Assembly (NCBI GenBank): GCA_963748205.1
Contig: CAVVIB010000016.1
Span: forward strand, 59,090 to 123,089
Reading direction: 5' to 3'
Length of the DNA: 64,000 bases
DNA from: JAIBJN01 sp963748205
Lineage (GTDB): Bacteria > Actinomycetota > Thermoleophilia > Gaiellales > Gaiellaceae
Part shown: positions 45,611 to 53,886 of the stretch, piece by piece
Numbering within the stretch: position 1 is the first letter of the stretch
How the letters are laid out: each line of letters starts with the position of its first letter
Position numbers and translations under genes: made by a program
Notes under the pieces: generated by a model
Told to the model about the DNA's origin: nothing
The model's input: only the letters and a program-made list of their open reading frames with translations
The model's database searches: none

Positions 45611-46539
45611 GCGAGGACTCCTCCTGGGTCGAACTGCTGCCTCACGCGCTCGGCGAGCGCCGACCACGGCTGCTCGTAGGGCTGCGGCAGGTACGCGTGG
45701 CAGGTGGGACCGATTCGGATCAAGGCCGTGCCCAGCTCCTCTAGCGCGGACCGAAGCTCGCCCGTGGGGAAGGCTCCGCGCGAACGTGACCCCAGCTGGA
45801 GGGCGGCGACGACGTCCCAGACCGCACCGCCCTCTCGGCCGCCCAGCAGGGCGCGGCCCTGCTCCCACTGGGCCGCCGTCGCCGCTTCGCTGCCCTCGAG
45901 AAGGAGGGCGAGGGAGGAGTCGCCTTCGTCCCAGACGAGGTCGACGGCGCTCGGCACGAGGGTCGAGTGGAGCAGCGCCCGCACGAGGCCCTGCGCCTCG
46001 TCCGGCGCCGCTACTGGGATGTCGAGGGTGCGACTCGTCTCGGGGCGGGGATGGAGGCGCAGGCTCACACGCGCGATCAATCCCAGTCGCCCGCGCGAGC
46101 CGCAGAAGAGCTTGGCAAGGTCGTAGCCGGCGACGTTCTTCACGACCTTGCCGCCGGCGTTGGCGACGGTGCCGTCGGCGAGCACGACGGTCACCCCGAG
46201 GACGAGGTCGCGCGCACGTCCGTAGCGGTGGGCGCGCGGTCCGAAGAGGTCGCCGGCGACCGCTCCGCCGACCGTCGGGTCGCCCGGAGGGTCGAGCGCG
46301 AGCATCTGGCCGTGCTCGGCCAAGCGCTCGTTGAGCGCGGAGAGGCGCATGCCCGCCTCGACGGTGGCCGTGAGGTCGCCGGCCTCGTGCTCGAGTAGTC
46401 GGTTGAGGTAGCGCGTCGACACGACGAGGTCTCCGCCGGCCCGGTCGATGGACACACGCCGGCCTTCGCGCGCCGCCTGTCCCAGGATCTCGGCGGCCTG
46501 GGCAATCGCCAGGGGCTCGGCTTCAAAGACGCTCGGCAA
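45607..46539 (-). CDS. glcE: Glycolate oxidase FAD-binding subunit GlcE
   Basis: 310 residues, a shortened FAD_binding_4 protein. DLTATVEAGMRLSALNERLAEHGQMLALDPPGDPTVGGAVAGDLFG and YGRARDLVLGVTVVLADGTV are the PCMH-type FAD segments; GGKVVKNVAGYDLAKLF is the GlcE hallmark. The TTG start at 46539 lies inside the end of glcD (17-base overlap) and the stop overlaps glcF. Short compared with GlcD because it lacks the full substrate cap. Confidence 0.88.
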   Translation of the reverse strand: MPSVFEAEPLAIAQAAEILGQAAREGRRVSIDRAGGDLVVSTRYLNRLLEHEAGDLTATVEAGMRLSALNERLAEHGQMLALDPPGDPTVGGAVAGDLFGPRAHRYGRARDLVLGVTVVLADGTVANAGGKVVKNVAGYDLAKLFCGSRGRLGLIARVSLRLHPRPETSRTLDIPVAAPDEAQGLVRALLHSTLVPSAVDLVWDEGDSSLALLLEGSEAATAAQWEQGRALLGGREGGAVWDVVAALQLGSRSRGAFPTGELRSALEELGTALIRIGPTCHAYLPQPYEQPWSALAERVRQQFDPGGVLA

Positions 46540-47962
46540 GTCCTGCCTTCTCGAGGGGATGCGCCCGGTAGGGGCCCGGCACCTCGCCGCAGAGGCGCGG
46601 CGTCGGCAGAACCTTGCCCGGGTTGGCCAGCCCGGCCGGGTCGAAACCGAGCCGAAGGCGGCCCATCGTCGCGAGGTCGTCCGGGCCGAACATGCTCGGC
46701 ATCGCGCAGGCTTTGTCGACCCCGATGCCGTGCTCGCCGGTCAACGATCCTCCTGCGTCCATGCAGGCATCCAGGATCGCCACGGCCAGCACCTGGGCGC
46801 GCTCGGCCTGGCCGGGCTCACGGGCGTCGTAGAGGACGAGCGGGTGCAGGTTGCCGTCACCGGCGTGGAAGACGTTGCCGACGCGGAGCCCATGCTCTCG
46901 CTCGAGCTCGGCGATCCGGCGAAGCACCTCGGGAAGGCGCGTCCGCGGGACGACGCCGTCCTGGACGTAGTAGTCGTGGCTCACCCGGCCCATCGCTGCG
47001 AAGGCCGATCTGCGTCCGAGCCAGAGGAGAGCCCGCTCCGTGTCGTCGGCCGCGACCCGGACCTCCACGGCGCCCGTCTCGAGGCACAGCTTCTCGACCG
47101 CCGCGAGGTCGCGCTCGACCTGCACCGTCAGCCCGTCGAGCTCGACGATCAGGACGGCGGCCACGTCTGGATAGCCCGGATGCACGGCCGCCTCCGCGGC
47201 CTCGATCGTGAGTCGGTCCATCATCTCGATCGCCGCGGGCAAGATGCGGGCGGCGATCACGCCCGAGACGGCCGCGCCTGCCTGGTCGGTCGAGTCGAAC
47301 CCGGCGAGGAGGGTGCGCACCGCCTCCGGACGCCGGAGCACGCGGACCACGACCTCGGTGGCTATGCCCAGCGTTCCCTCGGAGCCGATGAAGACGCCGA
47401 GCAGGTCGGGCCCGGGATCGCCCTGGCGCAGCCGCACGAGCTCGCCGTCAGGGAGGACGACCTCGGCCTCGAGTACGTGGTTCACGGTGAAGCCGTGCTT
47501 CAGGCAGTGGGCTCCTCCGGAGTTCTCGGCCACGTTGCCGCCGATCGTGCAAACCTGCTGACTGGACGGGTCGGGGGCATAGAAGAATCCGTGAGGCGCG
47601 ACGGCCTCTGTGATGGCGAGGTTCGTGACGCCGGGCTGGACGGTGACGCGTGCGCTCTCGAGGTCGACCTCGAGGATGCGATCCATGCGTGCGAGCGAGA
47701 TCACGATTCCCTCGGCGATGGGCAGGGCGCCGCCGGAAAGGCCGGTCCCCGCTCCGCGGGCGACGAAGGGGATGCCTCCGCGTGCGCAGAGGCGGACGAC
47801 CGCCTGAAGCTCCTCGGTGCTGGCCGGAAGAACGACCAGCGCGGGGACGACCCGGTGGCTCGTGAGGCCGTCGCACTCGTAGGTGCGAAGCTGCTCCGGC
47901 TCGGAGATCACCCCAGCTGAGCCGACCGCGGCCTCGACGTCGCTGACGAACTGGGCCCTCAT
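46523..47962 (-). CDS. glcD: Glycolate oxidase FAD subunit GlcD
   Basis: 479 residues. FAD-linked oxidase with PFVARGAGTGLSGGALPIAE, VQPGVTNLAITEAVAPHGFF, SQQVCTIGGNVAENSGGAHC, and GSEGTLGIATEVVVR. The C-terminal half has HDYYVQDGVVPRTRLPEVLR, NVFHAGDGNLHPLVLYD and TGEHGIGVDKA, the FAD-oxidase C domain with substrate His residues. Start at 47962 gives the normal length; extra in-frame codons upstream run into the divergent kinase. Oxidises glycolate or D-lactate. Confidence 0.91.
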   Translation of the reverse strand: MRAQFVSDVEAAVGSAGVISEPEQLRTYECDGLTSHRVVPALVVLPASTEELQAVVRLCARGGIPFVARGAGTGLSGGALPIAEGIVISLARMDRILEVDLESARVTVQPGVTNLAITEAVAPHGFFYAPDPSSQQVCTIGGNVAENSGGAHCLKHGFTVNHVLEAEVVLPDGELVRLRQGDPGPDLLGVFIGSEGTLGIATEVVVRVLRRPEAVRTLLAGFDSTDQAGAAVSGVIAARILPAAIEMMDRLTIEAAEAAVHPGYPDVAAVLIVELDGLTVQVERDLAAVEKLCLETGAVEVRVAADDTERALLWLGRRSAFAAMGRVSHDYYVQDGVVPRTRLPEVLRRIAELEREHGLRVGNVFHAGDGNLHPLVLYDAREPGQAERAQVLAVAILDACMDAGGSLTGEHGIGVDKACAMPSMFGPDDLATMGRLRLGFDPAGLANPGKVLPTPRLCGEVPGPYRAHPLEKAGLAERL

Positions 47963-47975
47963 GCCGAGTCCACCG

Positions 47976-47988
47976 GGATACGTTATCC
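47976..47988. promoter_or_regulatory. Inverted repeat between glcD and the kinase gene
   Basis: GGATA-CGT-TATCC, 5-base arms, centred in the 33-base gap between two divergent start codons (47962 and 47996). A protein bound here could govern both. No regulator gene lies beside it. Confidence 0.4.
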
Positions 47989-47995
47989 ATCCGCC

Positions 47996-48950
47996 ATGGA
48001 CGTCGTCTGTCTCGGAATCCTCGTGGCCGACGCCATCGCCCGCCCGGTCGGCGAGCTTCCCGACCGCGGCTCGCTGGGGCTCGTGGACGACATCTCGCTC
48101 CATGGGGGCGGTTGCGCTCTCAACACGGCCAGCGCTCTGGTTCGACTCGGTCTCTCGGCGGGGGTCGCCGGCAAGGTCGGCGACGACGCTCTCGGAGCCT
48201 TCATCGTCGCTCTCCTCGACGGGCGGGGAGTCGACCGTCGCGGCGTTCTGACCGATCCGGCTGTCGGCACGTCCGCCAGCGTCGTGCTCGTGGACTCCTC
48301 TGGCGAGCGGACGTTCCTGCACCTTCCGGGCGCGAGTGCGAGCGTGCGGGCCGAAGAGCTCGACCGCTCGTATCTCTTCTCGGGACGGGGTCTCCATCTT
48401 GCCGGCGCGCTCGTCATGGAGCTGCTCGACGGCGAGCCCGGGGCGGACCTGTTGGCGGAGGCGAGGTCACGTGGGCTCTTGACGAGCCTCGATACGGTCT
48501 GGGATGCGACGGGACGCTGGGAGCGCGTTCTTCCTGCGCTGCCCCACGTCGACCTGTTCGCGCCCAGCCTGCCGGAGGCCCGTGCGATCACGGGGGAGGA
48601 GGAGCCCGCGACGATCGCCTCGTGGCTCCGGGAGAAGGGGCGTTGGGACGGTCGTGCTCAAATGCGGCGCCGCAGGCTGCTACGCATCGGGAGAGGGCTT
48701 CGAGGGCGCTCTCGAGGCGGTCCAGGTAGATGAGGTCGACGGCACGGGAGCGGGCGACGCCTTCGTCGCCGGGCTCTTGTACGGCCGCCTGGCGGGTTGG
48801 CCGCTCGAGCGCTCGGCCCGTTTCGCGAATGCCGTCGGCGCGCTCGCCACAACGGCGGTGGGCGGCGTGGAGGGCGTGCGGGGCCTCGAGGAGACGCTCG
48901 CCCTCGCTGGTCTCGGCGGAGGCCGGACGCTTTGGCGCTCGACGTGGTAA
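47996..48950 (+). CDS. PfkB-family carbohydrate kinase (frameshifted)
   Basis: Ribokinase-like sugar kinase of about 317 residues. Starts DVVCLGILVADAIARPVGEL; substrate loop HGGGCALNTASALVRLG; the anion-hole/catalytic Asp motif is DEVDGTGAGDAFVAGLLYG. A surplus C near 48641 divides it (REKG to VGTVVLKCGAAGCYA). Removing it restores the whole fold. Substrate unknown. Divergent from glcD; might phosphorylate glycerate or a sugar whose breakdown gives glycolate. Confidence 0.83.
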
Positions 48951-48972
48951 AGGTGCTCGACGTGGTAAAGGC
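48937..48972. repeat. Tandem 18-bp repeat at the 3' end of the kinase gene
   Basis: GCTCGACGTGGTAAAGGT is followed at once by GCTCGACGTGGTAAAGGC, 17 of 18 identical. The first unit contains the kinase stop codon; the second falls in the 46-base gap before the convergent isomerase gene. Probably a local duplication. Confidence 0.6.
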
Positions 48973-48996
48973 GCTACGAGCGGTGCGTCAGAGCGC

Positions 48997-50010
48997 TCAT
49001 TCTCCTCCCATCGCGGCGTACACCAGCTCGTAGGCTCGGATCGCGTCCTTGGACATCTGCGCCCGGCGGAGGGCGTCGTCGTCGATGCGAGCGGCAATAC
49101 CGTCGATGAACCGCCACTGAAGCACGCTCCGGCGCACGGCCGCGACGGCGTCCTCGGTGTACGGGTAGAGGTCGAAGCCCAGCCGCTCGCCGTTCTCGCC
49201 GTAGCCTGCCCGCCGCAGCTCGAGGGCCAGCTCCAGCGTCTCCATGAAAGCGGTCGCGCCGACCATGTTGTCGTCGTCGAAGTCCCCCCAACCCGAATTT
49301 GCGTGCTGGTGTCCGAGCAGCCCCTCGGCCCCGAGCAGGGCGGCGTATTCCGCGAGGCTCTCGCGGTTCATGAGCAGGTGCTGCCAGTCCATGTTGACCT
49401 TGACGTTGGTCAGGCCCTGGGCGCGGAGCTTGTGGATGACGTGCAGGGTCATGCCGATGTTCCGCATCAGGATCTTCATCGCAGGCTCGGAGTTCTTGTG
49501 CTCGAGGAAAAGCAGGATCCCGCGGTCGGCGCAGCGTTGAGCCGCCTGGCCGATTCCCTCGACCAGCCAGTCCCAGCTCTCGCGGTAGGGGCTCTGGAAC
49601 GGGTAGTTGTAACCCTCGATCCCGGGCCAGATGATGAAGTGCGCGCCGAGCTCGCCGGCGAAGTCGATCGCGGCCGTCGTCCGGCGCAGGGCCTCGGCCC
49701 GCGTGGCGTCGTCGGGAGAGACGAGTCCCCCGCGGCTGAAGCGCGGATCGAGGTGGAGGCCCGTCGCCATGCAGTACACGTCGTGCCCGTCGAGTGCGTC
49801 GCGGACCTCGTCCAGGTTCTCCTCGTTGAGCTCTTGCGGGTAGTGAAACTCGTAGCCGTCGATCAGGTCGCCGAGCCCCTCGACAGCCCTGCGCACCCGC
49901 ACGGCCGTCGTCTCGCCCGCGTGCTCCGGCTTGTAGCCGCCGGGAACGAAGCGCGTCACCATCGGGCCGAGCGCCCAGATGCCGAGGCTGGTCTTCAGTC
50001 CGTTGCTCAT
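48997..50010 (-). CDS. Xylose-isomerase-like TIM barrel protein
   Basis: 337 residues. Sugar isomerase/epimerase fold with a plausible metal site: Glu in ILLFLEHKNSEPAM, Asp in NVKVNMDWQHLLMN, His in GLLGHQHANSGWGD, and Asp in RLGFDLYPYTEDAV. Early segment IDGYEFHYPQELNEENLDEV is typical of the AP-endonuclease-2-like family. Longer than most epimerases and closer in plan to xylose/rhamnose isomerases. Divergent from the ABC transporter operon and likely controlled with it from the 202-base gap. Confidence 0.83.
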   Translation of the reverse strand: MSNGLKTSLGIWALGPMVTRFVPGGYKPEHAGETTAVRVRRAVEGLGDLIDGYEFHYPQELNEENLDEVRDALDGHDVYCMATGLHLDPRFSRGGLVSPDDATRAEALRRTTAAIDFAGELGAHFIIWPGIEGYNYPFQSPYRESWDWLVEGIGQAAQRCADRGILLFLEHKNSEPAMKILMRNIGMTLHVIHKLRAQGLTNVKVNMDWQHLLMNRESLAEYAALLGAEGLLGHQHANSGWGDFDDDNMVGATAFMETLELALELRRAGYGENGERLGFDLYPYTEDAVAAVRRSVLQWRFIDGIAARIDDDALRRAQMSKDAIRAYELVYAAMGGE

Positions 50011-50115
50011 GGTCGCGTGTCTCCTCGAATCGTGGTGGGCTCGATCCTCTCCGCGGCCGGTCTGAACGTCGAGGCGGATCGGGAGAAGTGGAGCGGCGCG
50101 AGTCTAACGCCGTCG

Positions 50116-50144
50116 TTGACACCGATTCATCATCCTGTTACGTT
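50116..50144 (+). promoter_or_regulatory. Sigma-70-type promoter of the ABC transporter operon
   Basis: TTGACA (50116-50121), 17-base spacer, TACGTT (50139-50144). Predicted transcription start about 50151, leaving a leader of about 60 bases to the GTG at 50213. The start point falls inside the first of two operator-like repeats. Confidence 0.65.
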
Positions 50145-50148
50145 CGCG

Positions 50149-50184
50149 CTTCAAAACCGTTCATGTCCCTTCAAAAGCGATCAT
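50149..50184. promoter_or_regulatory. Tandem operator-like repeats, candidate DeoR sites
   Basis: CTTCAAAACCGTTCAT (50149-50164) and CTTCAAAAGCGATCAT (50169-50184) match at 14 of 16 positions and start 20 bases apart, about two helical turns, so both face the same side of the DNA. They lie just downstream of the -10 element, a position suited to repression. A TCATCCTG octamer also occurs twice (50130 and 50181). The DeoR gene at the end of the operon is the obvious candidate regulator. Confidence 0.5.
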
Positions 50185-50212
50185 CCTGCGGGGGTCTGGT
50201 GGCGCGGCTCAC

Positions 50213-51283
50213 GTGAGCGGGCAGACGGCGACTGCGGCGGAGCCGGCCTGGCGGTCCCGCTTGACCGCGGTGTCACCAGGCGCTCTCGCGGTTCGCGCCG
50301 GCGTCGCGCTCGTCCTCGTGTTGGTCGCCGCGTGGGTCGCATACAAGGCGTTCGGCGACCCGCGCACCTTCGTGATCGTCGGGCTCAACGGCCTGACGCT
50401 CGCCGGCCTTTACTTCGTCGTCGCGAGCGGCTTCACGCTCATCTTCGGGCTCATGCGCGTCGTCAACATGGCGCACGGCTCCCTGTACATGCTCGCCGGC
50501 TTCTTCGCGCTCGAGCTCCAGACGACCCTGACGGACGGAGAGGCGGCGTCGGCGTTCGGCTCGTCGCAGGCGGGCATCGGGGACTGGATCATCCCGCTCG
50601 TCGTCGCCTCCCTCGGGGTCGGGGTGATCGGCCTCGTCATGCAGCAGCTCTTTCTGCGCTGGAACCAGGGGCAGGACCTGCGTCAGGCGCTGATCACGAT
50701 CGCGATCGGGATCATCATCGCCGACCAGACACTGGCCCATTTCGGCGGCATCGCCGAGTCGCTCGCGGCGCCGGATGCCTTCCCGGAGAGCGTCGACCTC
50801 CCGTTCTCCGACCTCGCGTATCCCTTCTTCCGCATCTTCGTCCTCCTGGTCGCGATCGCCGTCGGGCTCTCCCTCTGGGCGATGATCCAGCGCACCCGCT
50901 TCGGCATGATCGTCCGCGCGGGGGTCGACGACCGGCAGATGGTCTCGGCGCTCGGGATCAACATCCAGCTCGTCTTCGCGGGCGCCTTCTTCCTCGGGGC
51001 GGTGCTTGCCGGCCTGGGCGGCGTCCTCGGCGGGACGATGATCTCGGTCGACAAGGCCAACGACACCCAGTACCTGCTCATCTCGCTGATCGTGGTGATC
51101 ATCGGCGGCATGGGGAGCCTGGCCGGGGCGGCCATCGGGGCGCTCGCCCTCGGTCTCGTCGACTCCTTCGGCGACGTCTACCTGCCGGAGGGCTACACCA
51201 ACTACTCGATCCTCCTCATCTTCGGGCTGCTCGTGCTCGTCCTCGCCGTCCGGCCGCTCGGACTCTTCGGGAGACCCGCGTGA
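50213..51283 (+). CDS. livH: Branched-chain-type ABC permease LivH
   Basis: 356 residues, about eight to nine membrane helices. LivH-type features: NGLTLAGLYFVVASGFTLIFGLMRVVNMAHGSLYMLAGFF near the N terminus, GQDLRQALITIAIGIIIADQ, the cytoplasmic coupling-loop region QRTRFGMIVRAGVDDRQMVSALGINI, and GAVLAGLGGVLGGTM. HAAT-family importers carry amino acids, amides, urea and some aromatic acids. GTG start; stop overlaps livM (GTGA). First gene of the large catabolic operon. Confidence 0.9.
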   Translation: MSGQTATAAEPAWRSRLTAVSPGALAVRAGVALVLVLVAAWVAYKAFGDPRTFVIVGLNGLTLAGLYFVVASGFTLIFGLMRVVNMAHGSLYMLAGFFALELQTTLTDGEAASAFGSSQAGIGDWIIPLVVASLGVGVIGLVMQQLFLRWNQGQDLRQALITIAIGIIIADQTLAHFGGIAESLAAPDAFPESVDLPFSDLAYPFFRIFVLLVAIAVGLSLWAMIQRTRFGMIVRAGVDDRQMVSALGINIQLVFAGAFFLGAVLAGLGGVLGGTMISVDKANDTQYLLISLIVVIIGGMGSLAGAAIGALALGLVDSFGDVYLPEGYTNYSILLIFGLLVLVLAVRPLGLFGRPA

Positions 51284-52347
51284 ACCGCTCGGCTCTGACC
51301 GTGGAGCGCGCCCTCTGGTGGGGGCCGGGGCTGGCGCTGGTGCTGATCCTCGTCTTCGCCCCGCTGCTCTTCACCGACTTCTATCTGAGTCAGGTGATCA
51401 CGAAGGCGCTCTGGCTCGGGATCGCCGCGGCCAGCCTCATCTTCCTGGCCGCCTACGTCGGGATGGTGTCGCTGGGCCAGGTTGCCCTCTACGGCGTCGC
51501 CGGCTTCGCGATGGCGAACCTCGTCGAGGCCGACGGCGGCTCCACGATCGCGTGGAACCCGTGGGTGGCGACCCTGGTCGGCATCCTCGTCGCGGTCGGG
51601 GTCGGCCTCTTCTTCGGTGCGATCGCGAGTCGCAGCTACGGCATCTACTTCCTGATGATCACGCTCGCGGTGGCGGTCCTCACCTACTACTTCTTCGCCC
51701 AGGTGACCGAGCTCTCGGGCTTCGGAGGCGTGAACAACGTCACCCGGCCCGGCATCGTCTCGAATCCCGTCACGGATCCCCAGAACCTGTTCTACATCGC
51801 GCTCGGAGTCTCTGCCGCCGTCTACGTCTTCGTGCGCTACCTGGCGCGAACACCGTTCGGCCTTGCGCTGCAGGGTGTTCGGGACGACCCCTCCCGGATG
51901 CGCGCGCTCGGGTACAACGTCCCGCTGCTGCGCGCGCTCGCGTTCGGCCTAGGAGCGCTCATCGCCTCCTTCGCGGGGATTCTGTCCGTCTGGTGGAACA
52001 CGAGGATCTCGCCCGGCTCGATCGACCTCTCGCGCACGATCGACGTGCTCGTGATCGCCGTGATCGGCGGGCTCTACCGGCTCGAAGGGGCCTGGATCGG
52101 AGCGCTCGTCTTCGTTGCGCTGGACAACTGGACGCGAGGCCTCGACATCGTCGGCCAGCGTTTCAACACCGTGATTGGGGCAGTCTTCCTGGCCATCGTC
52201 CTCCTCTCGCCCGGAGGGTTGATGGGCATCTGGCAGTCGATCACCGACTACATCGGGCGCCAACTCTCAGGCAAACCCCCCGCGCGACCCTCCGCGGGCC
52301 CGGCGGACGAGGCCCGAGCGGCCTCGAACAGTCCACAGCCTTCATGA
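51280..52347 (+). CDS. livM: Branched-chain-type ABC permease LivM
   Basis: 355 residues. GTG start within the livH stop. SLIFLAAYVGMVSLGQVALYGVAGFAMANL matches the LivM N-terminal helices; FGLALQGVRDDPSRMRALGYNV is the coupling loop; IDVLVIAVIGGLYRLEGAWIGA and LLSPGGLMGIWQ end the membrane part. The last 35 residues are a Pro/Ala-rich cytoplasmic tail. Partner of LivH in one heterodimeric channel. Confidence 0.9.
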   Translation: MNRSALTVERALWWGPGLALVLILVFAPLLFTDFYLSQVITKALWLGIAAASLIFLAAYVGMVSLGQVALYGVAGFAMANLVEADGGSTIAWNPWVATLVGILVAVGVGLFFGAIASRSYGIYFLMITLAVAVLTYYFFAQVTELSGFGGVNNVTRPGIVSNPVTDPQNLFYIALGVSAAVYVFVRYLARTPFGLALQGVRDDPSRMRALGYNVPLLRALAFGLGALIASFAGILSVWWNTRISPGSIDLSRTIDVLVIAVIGGLYRLEGAWIGALVFVALDNWTRGLDIVGQRFNTVIGAVFLAIVLLSPGGLMGIWQSITDYIGRQLSGKPPARPSAGPADEARAASNSPQPS

Positions 52348-52390
52348 CCCAGAAGGGAGGAACGAAGCGCGCCAACCGCACGACGGGAAC

Positions 52391-52407
52391 CCCGGTCGGG
52401 AACCGGG
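52391..52407 (+). promoter_or_regulatory. Hairpin between livM and the binding-protein gene
   Basis: CCCGGT-CGGGA-ACCGGG, a perfect 6-bp stem in the 94-base gap. An internal hairpin ahead of the binding-protein gene may stabilise or process the transcript so that the binding protein exceeds the permeases. Confidence 0.4.
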
Positions 52408-52424
52408 CGTTCGGATTGATCCAA

Positions 52425-52431
52425 AAGGAGG
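52425..52431 (+). promoter_or_regulatory. Strong ribosome-binding site of the binding-protein gene
   Basis: AAGGAGG matches the full anti-Shine-Dalgarno core and sits 10 bases before the ATG at 52442. Most genes in the operon start within the preceding stop and lack such a site, so high binding-protein output is expected. Confidence 0.65.
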
Positions 52432-52441
52432 AGAGGTAGGG

Positions 52442-53869
52442 ATGCGAGTTTTCACCGAAGGCGGGAGGGTCCGGCTCTGGGCCCTGCTCGCCGCGCTCGT
52501 GCTCGTCTTGGTAGGGACCGTCGCAGCGTGCGGCGGTGACGACGACGACGGTGACGGCGAGGCCACCCCGACGACCGACACGGGCGGCGGGGAGACCGGC
52601 GGCGATGCGACCGGCGAGCCGATCAAGATCGGCGTCTTCTCGAACAACGAGGGCGCGTTCGCGCCCTTCGAGGGCCAGACCTTCGGCGGTGCGATGCTCC
52701 CGCTGATCAACCGGGGCGCGACGCCCGTCAGCGGAGACCCGACCGACGGCGTCGAGAACGCAGTGATCGCCGGACACCCGATCGAGATCGTCTACGGCGG
52801 CTCGGACTCGACCCCGGACAAGGCGGTCGAAGAGGCACGGCGGCTCGTCGAGCAGGAGGGCGTGGACATCCTCGTCGGGCCCCTGTCGGGGAGCGAGGGA
52901 ATCGCCGTCGCGAACTACTCGAAGGAGCAGCCGGGAGTCACGTTCGTGAACGGCATCTCGGGCGCGCAGGACACGACGCTCAAGGTGCGGTCTCCGAACT
53001 TCTTCCGGTTCCACAACGACGGCACCCAGTGGACCGCGGGGCTCGGCGACTACGCCTATAACGAGCTCGGCTGGCGGAACGTCGTCACGATCGGCGACGA
53101 CTACGACTTCCCGTACTCGCAAATCGCCGGCTTCGTGGCCGAGTTCTGCTCGATCGGCGGGAACGTGACGCAGCGGCTCTGGCCGCCGCTCGGCGAGGAG
53201 GACTACTCCTCGTACATCACCCAGATCCCGGAGGACGTCGACGGCTTCTTCATGGGCGTCGGCGGCACCGGAACCGTGGCCTTCGTGAAGCAGTACGGAC
53301 AGCTGCGCGGCAACCTCGCCGACAAGATCATGGGCGGCATCTTCATGACCGACCCCGTGATCCTCGAGGAGCTCGGCGATCAGGTCGTCGGAGTGGTGAC
53401 GGCCGGCATGACGTCGGGCGACTCGCAGGAGCCCGCCTACCTCGAGTACACGCAGCAGATCGAAGACGCCTATCCGGATCTCGCCGGCACGGGCTCGAGC
53501 GTGTTCCTCTACGGCTACTACACGGCCATGGAGGCAATCGCGCAGGCACTCGAGGAGGTCGACGGCGACCTCTCCGACGAGCACGCTGCCTTCAGGGATG
53601 CGCTGGCGAACCTCGAGCTGGATGCCCCGCTGGGGACGATCAAGCTCGACGAGAACCGCCAGGCGATCATGGACAACTTCCTCCAGCAGATCGTCGAGGA
53701 CCAGAACGGCGACGGCGTCCCCGACGTGAAGACCCTCGCGACGATCCCGGAGGTCGACCAGACGTTCGCGGGCGCTTTCAGCCCGGAGACGCCCTCGCCC
53801 GACCGGACCAACCCGGCCTGCGAGGAGGGCACGCCGCCTCCGTGGACCGAGCAGGGCGGAGGAAGCTAG
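52442..53869 (+). CDS. livK: Branched-chain-type ABC substrate-binding lipoprotein
   Basis: 475 residues. Lipoprotein signal with basic start, hydrophobic LWALLAALVLVLVGTVAAC and a VAAC lipobox. A Asp/Thr/Gly-rich linker follows, then a type I periplasmic-binding fold: PIKIGVFSNNEGAFAPFEGQ, VYGGSDSTPDKAVEEARRLV, GVDILVGPLSGSEGIAVANY, FFRFHNDGTQWTAGLGDYAY and YGYYTAMEAIAQALEEVDGD. The pocket residues do not point to a plain leucine binder. Defines the substrate of the importer; chemistry unknown. Confidence 0.9.
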   Translation: MRVFTEGGRVRLWALLAALVLVLVGTVAACGGDDDDGDGEATPTTDTGGGETGGDATGEPIKIGVFSNNEGAFAPFEGQTFGGAMLPLINRGATPVSGDPTDGVENAVIAGHPIEIVYGGSDSTPDKAVEEARRLVEQEGVDILVGPLSGSEGIAVANYSKEQPGVTFVNGISGAQDTTLKVRSPNFFRFHNDGTQWTAGLGDYAYNELGWRNVVTIGDDYDFPYSQIAGFVAEFCSIGGNVTQRLWPPLGEEDYSSYITQIPEDVDGFFMGVGGTGTVAFVKQYGQLRGNLADKIMGGIFMTDPVILEELGDQVVGVVTAGMTSGDSQEPAYLEYTQQIEDAYPDLAGTGSSVFLYGYYTAMEAIAQALEEVDGDLSDEHAAFRDALANLELDAPLGTIKLDENRQAIMDNFLQQIVEDQNGDGVPDVKTLATIPEVDQTFAGAFSPETPSPDRTNPACEEGTPPPWTEQGGGS

Positions 53870-53886
53870 GCGAGCCGGAAAGAGCC

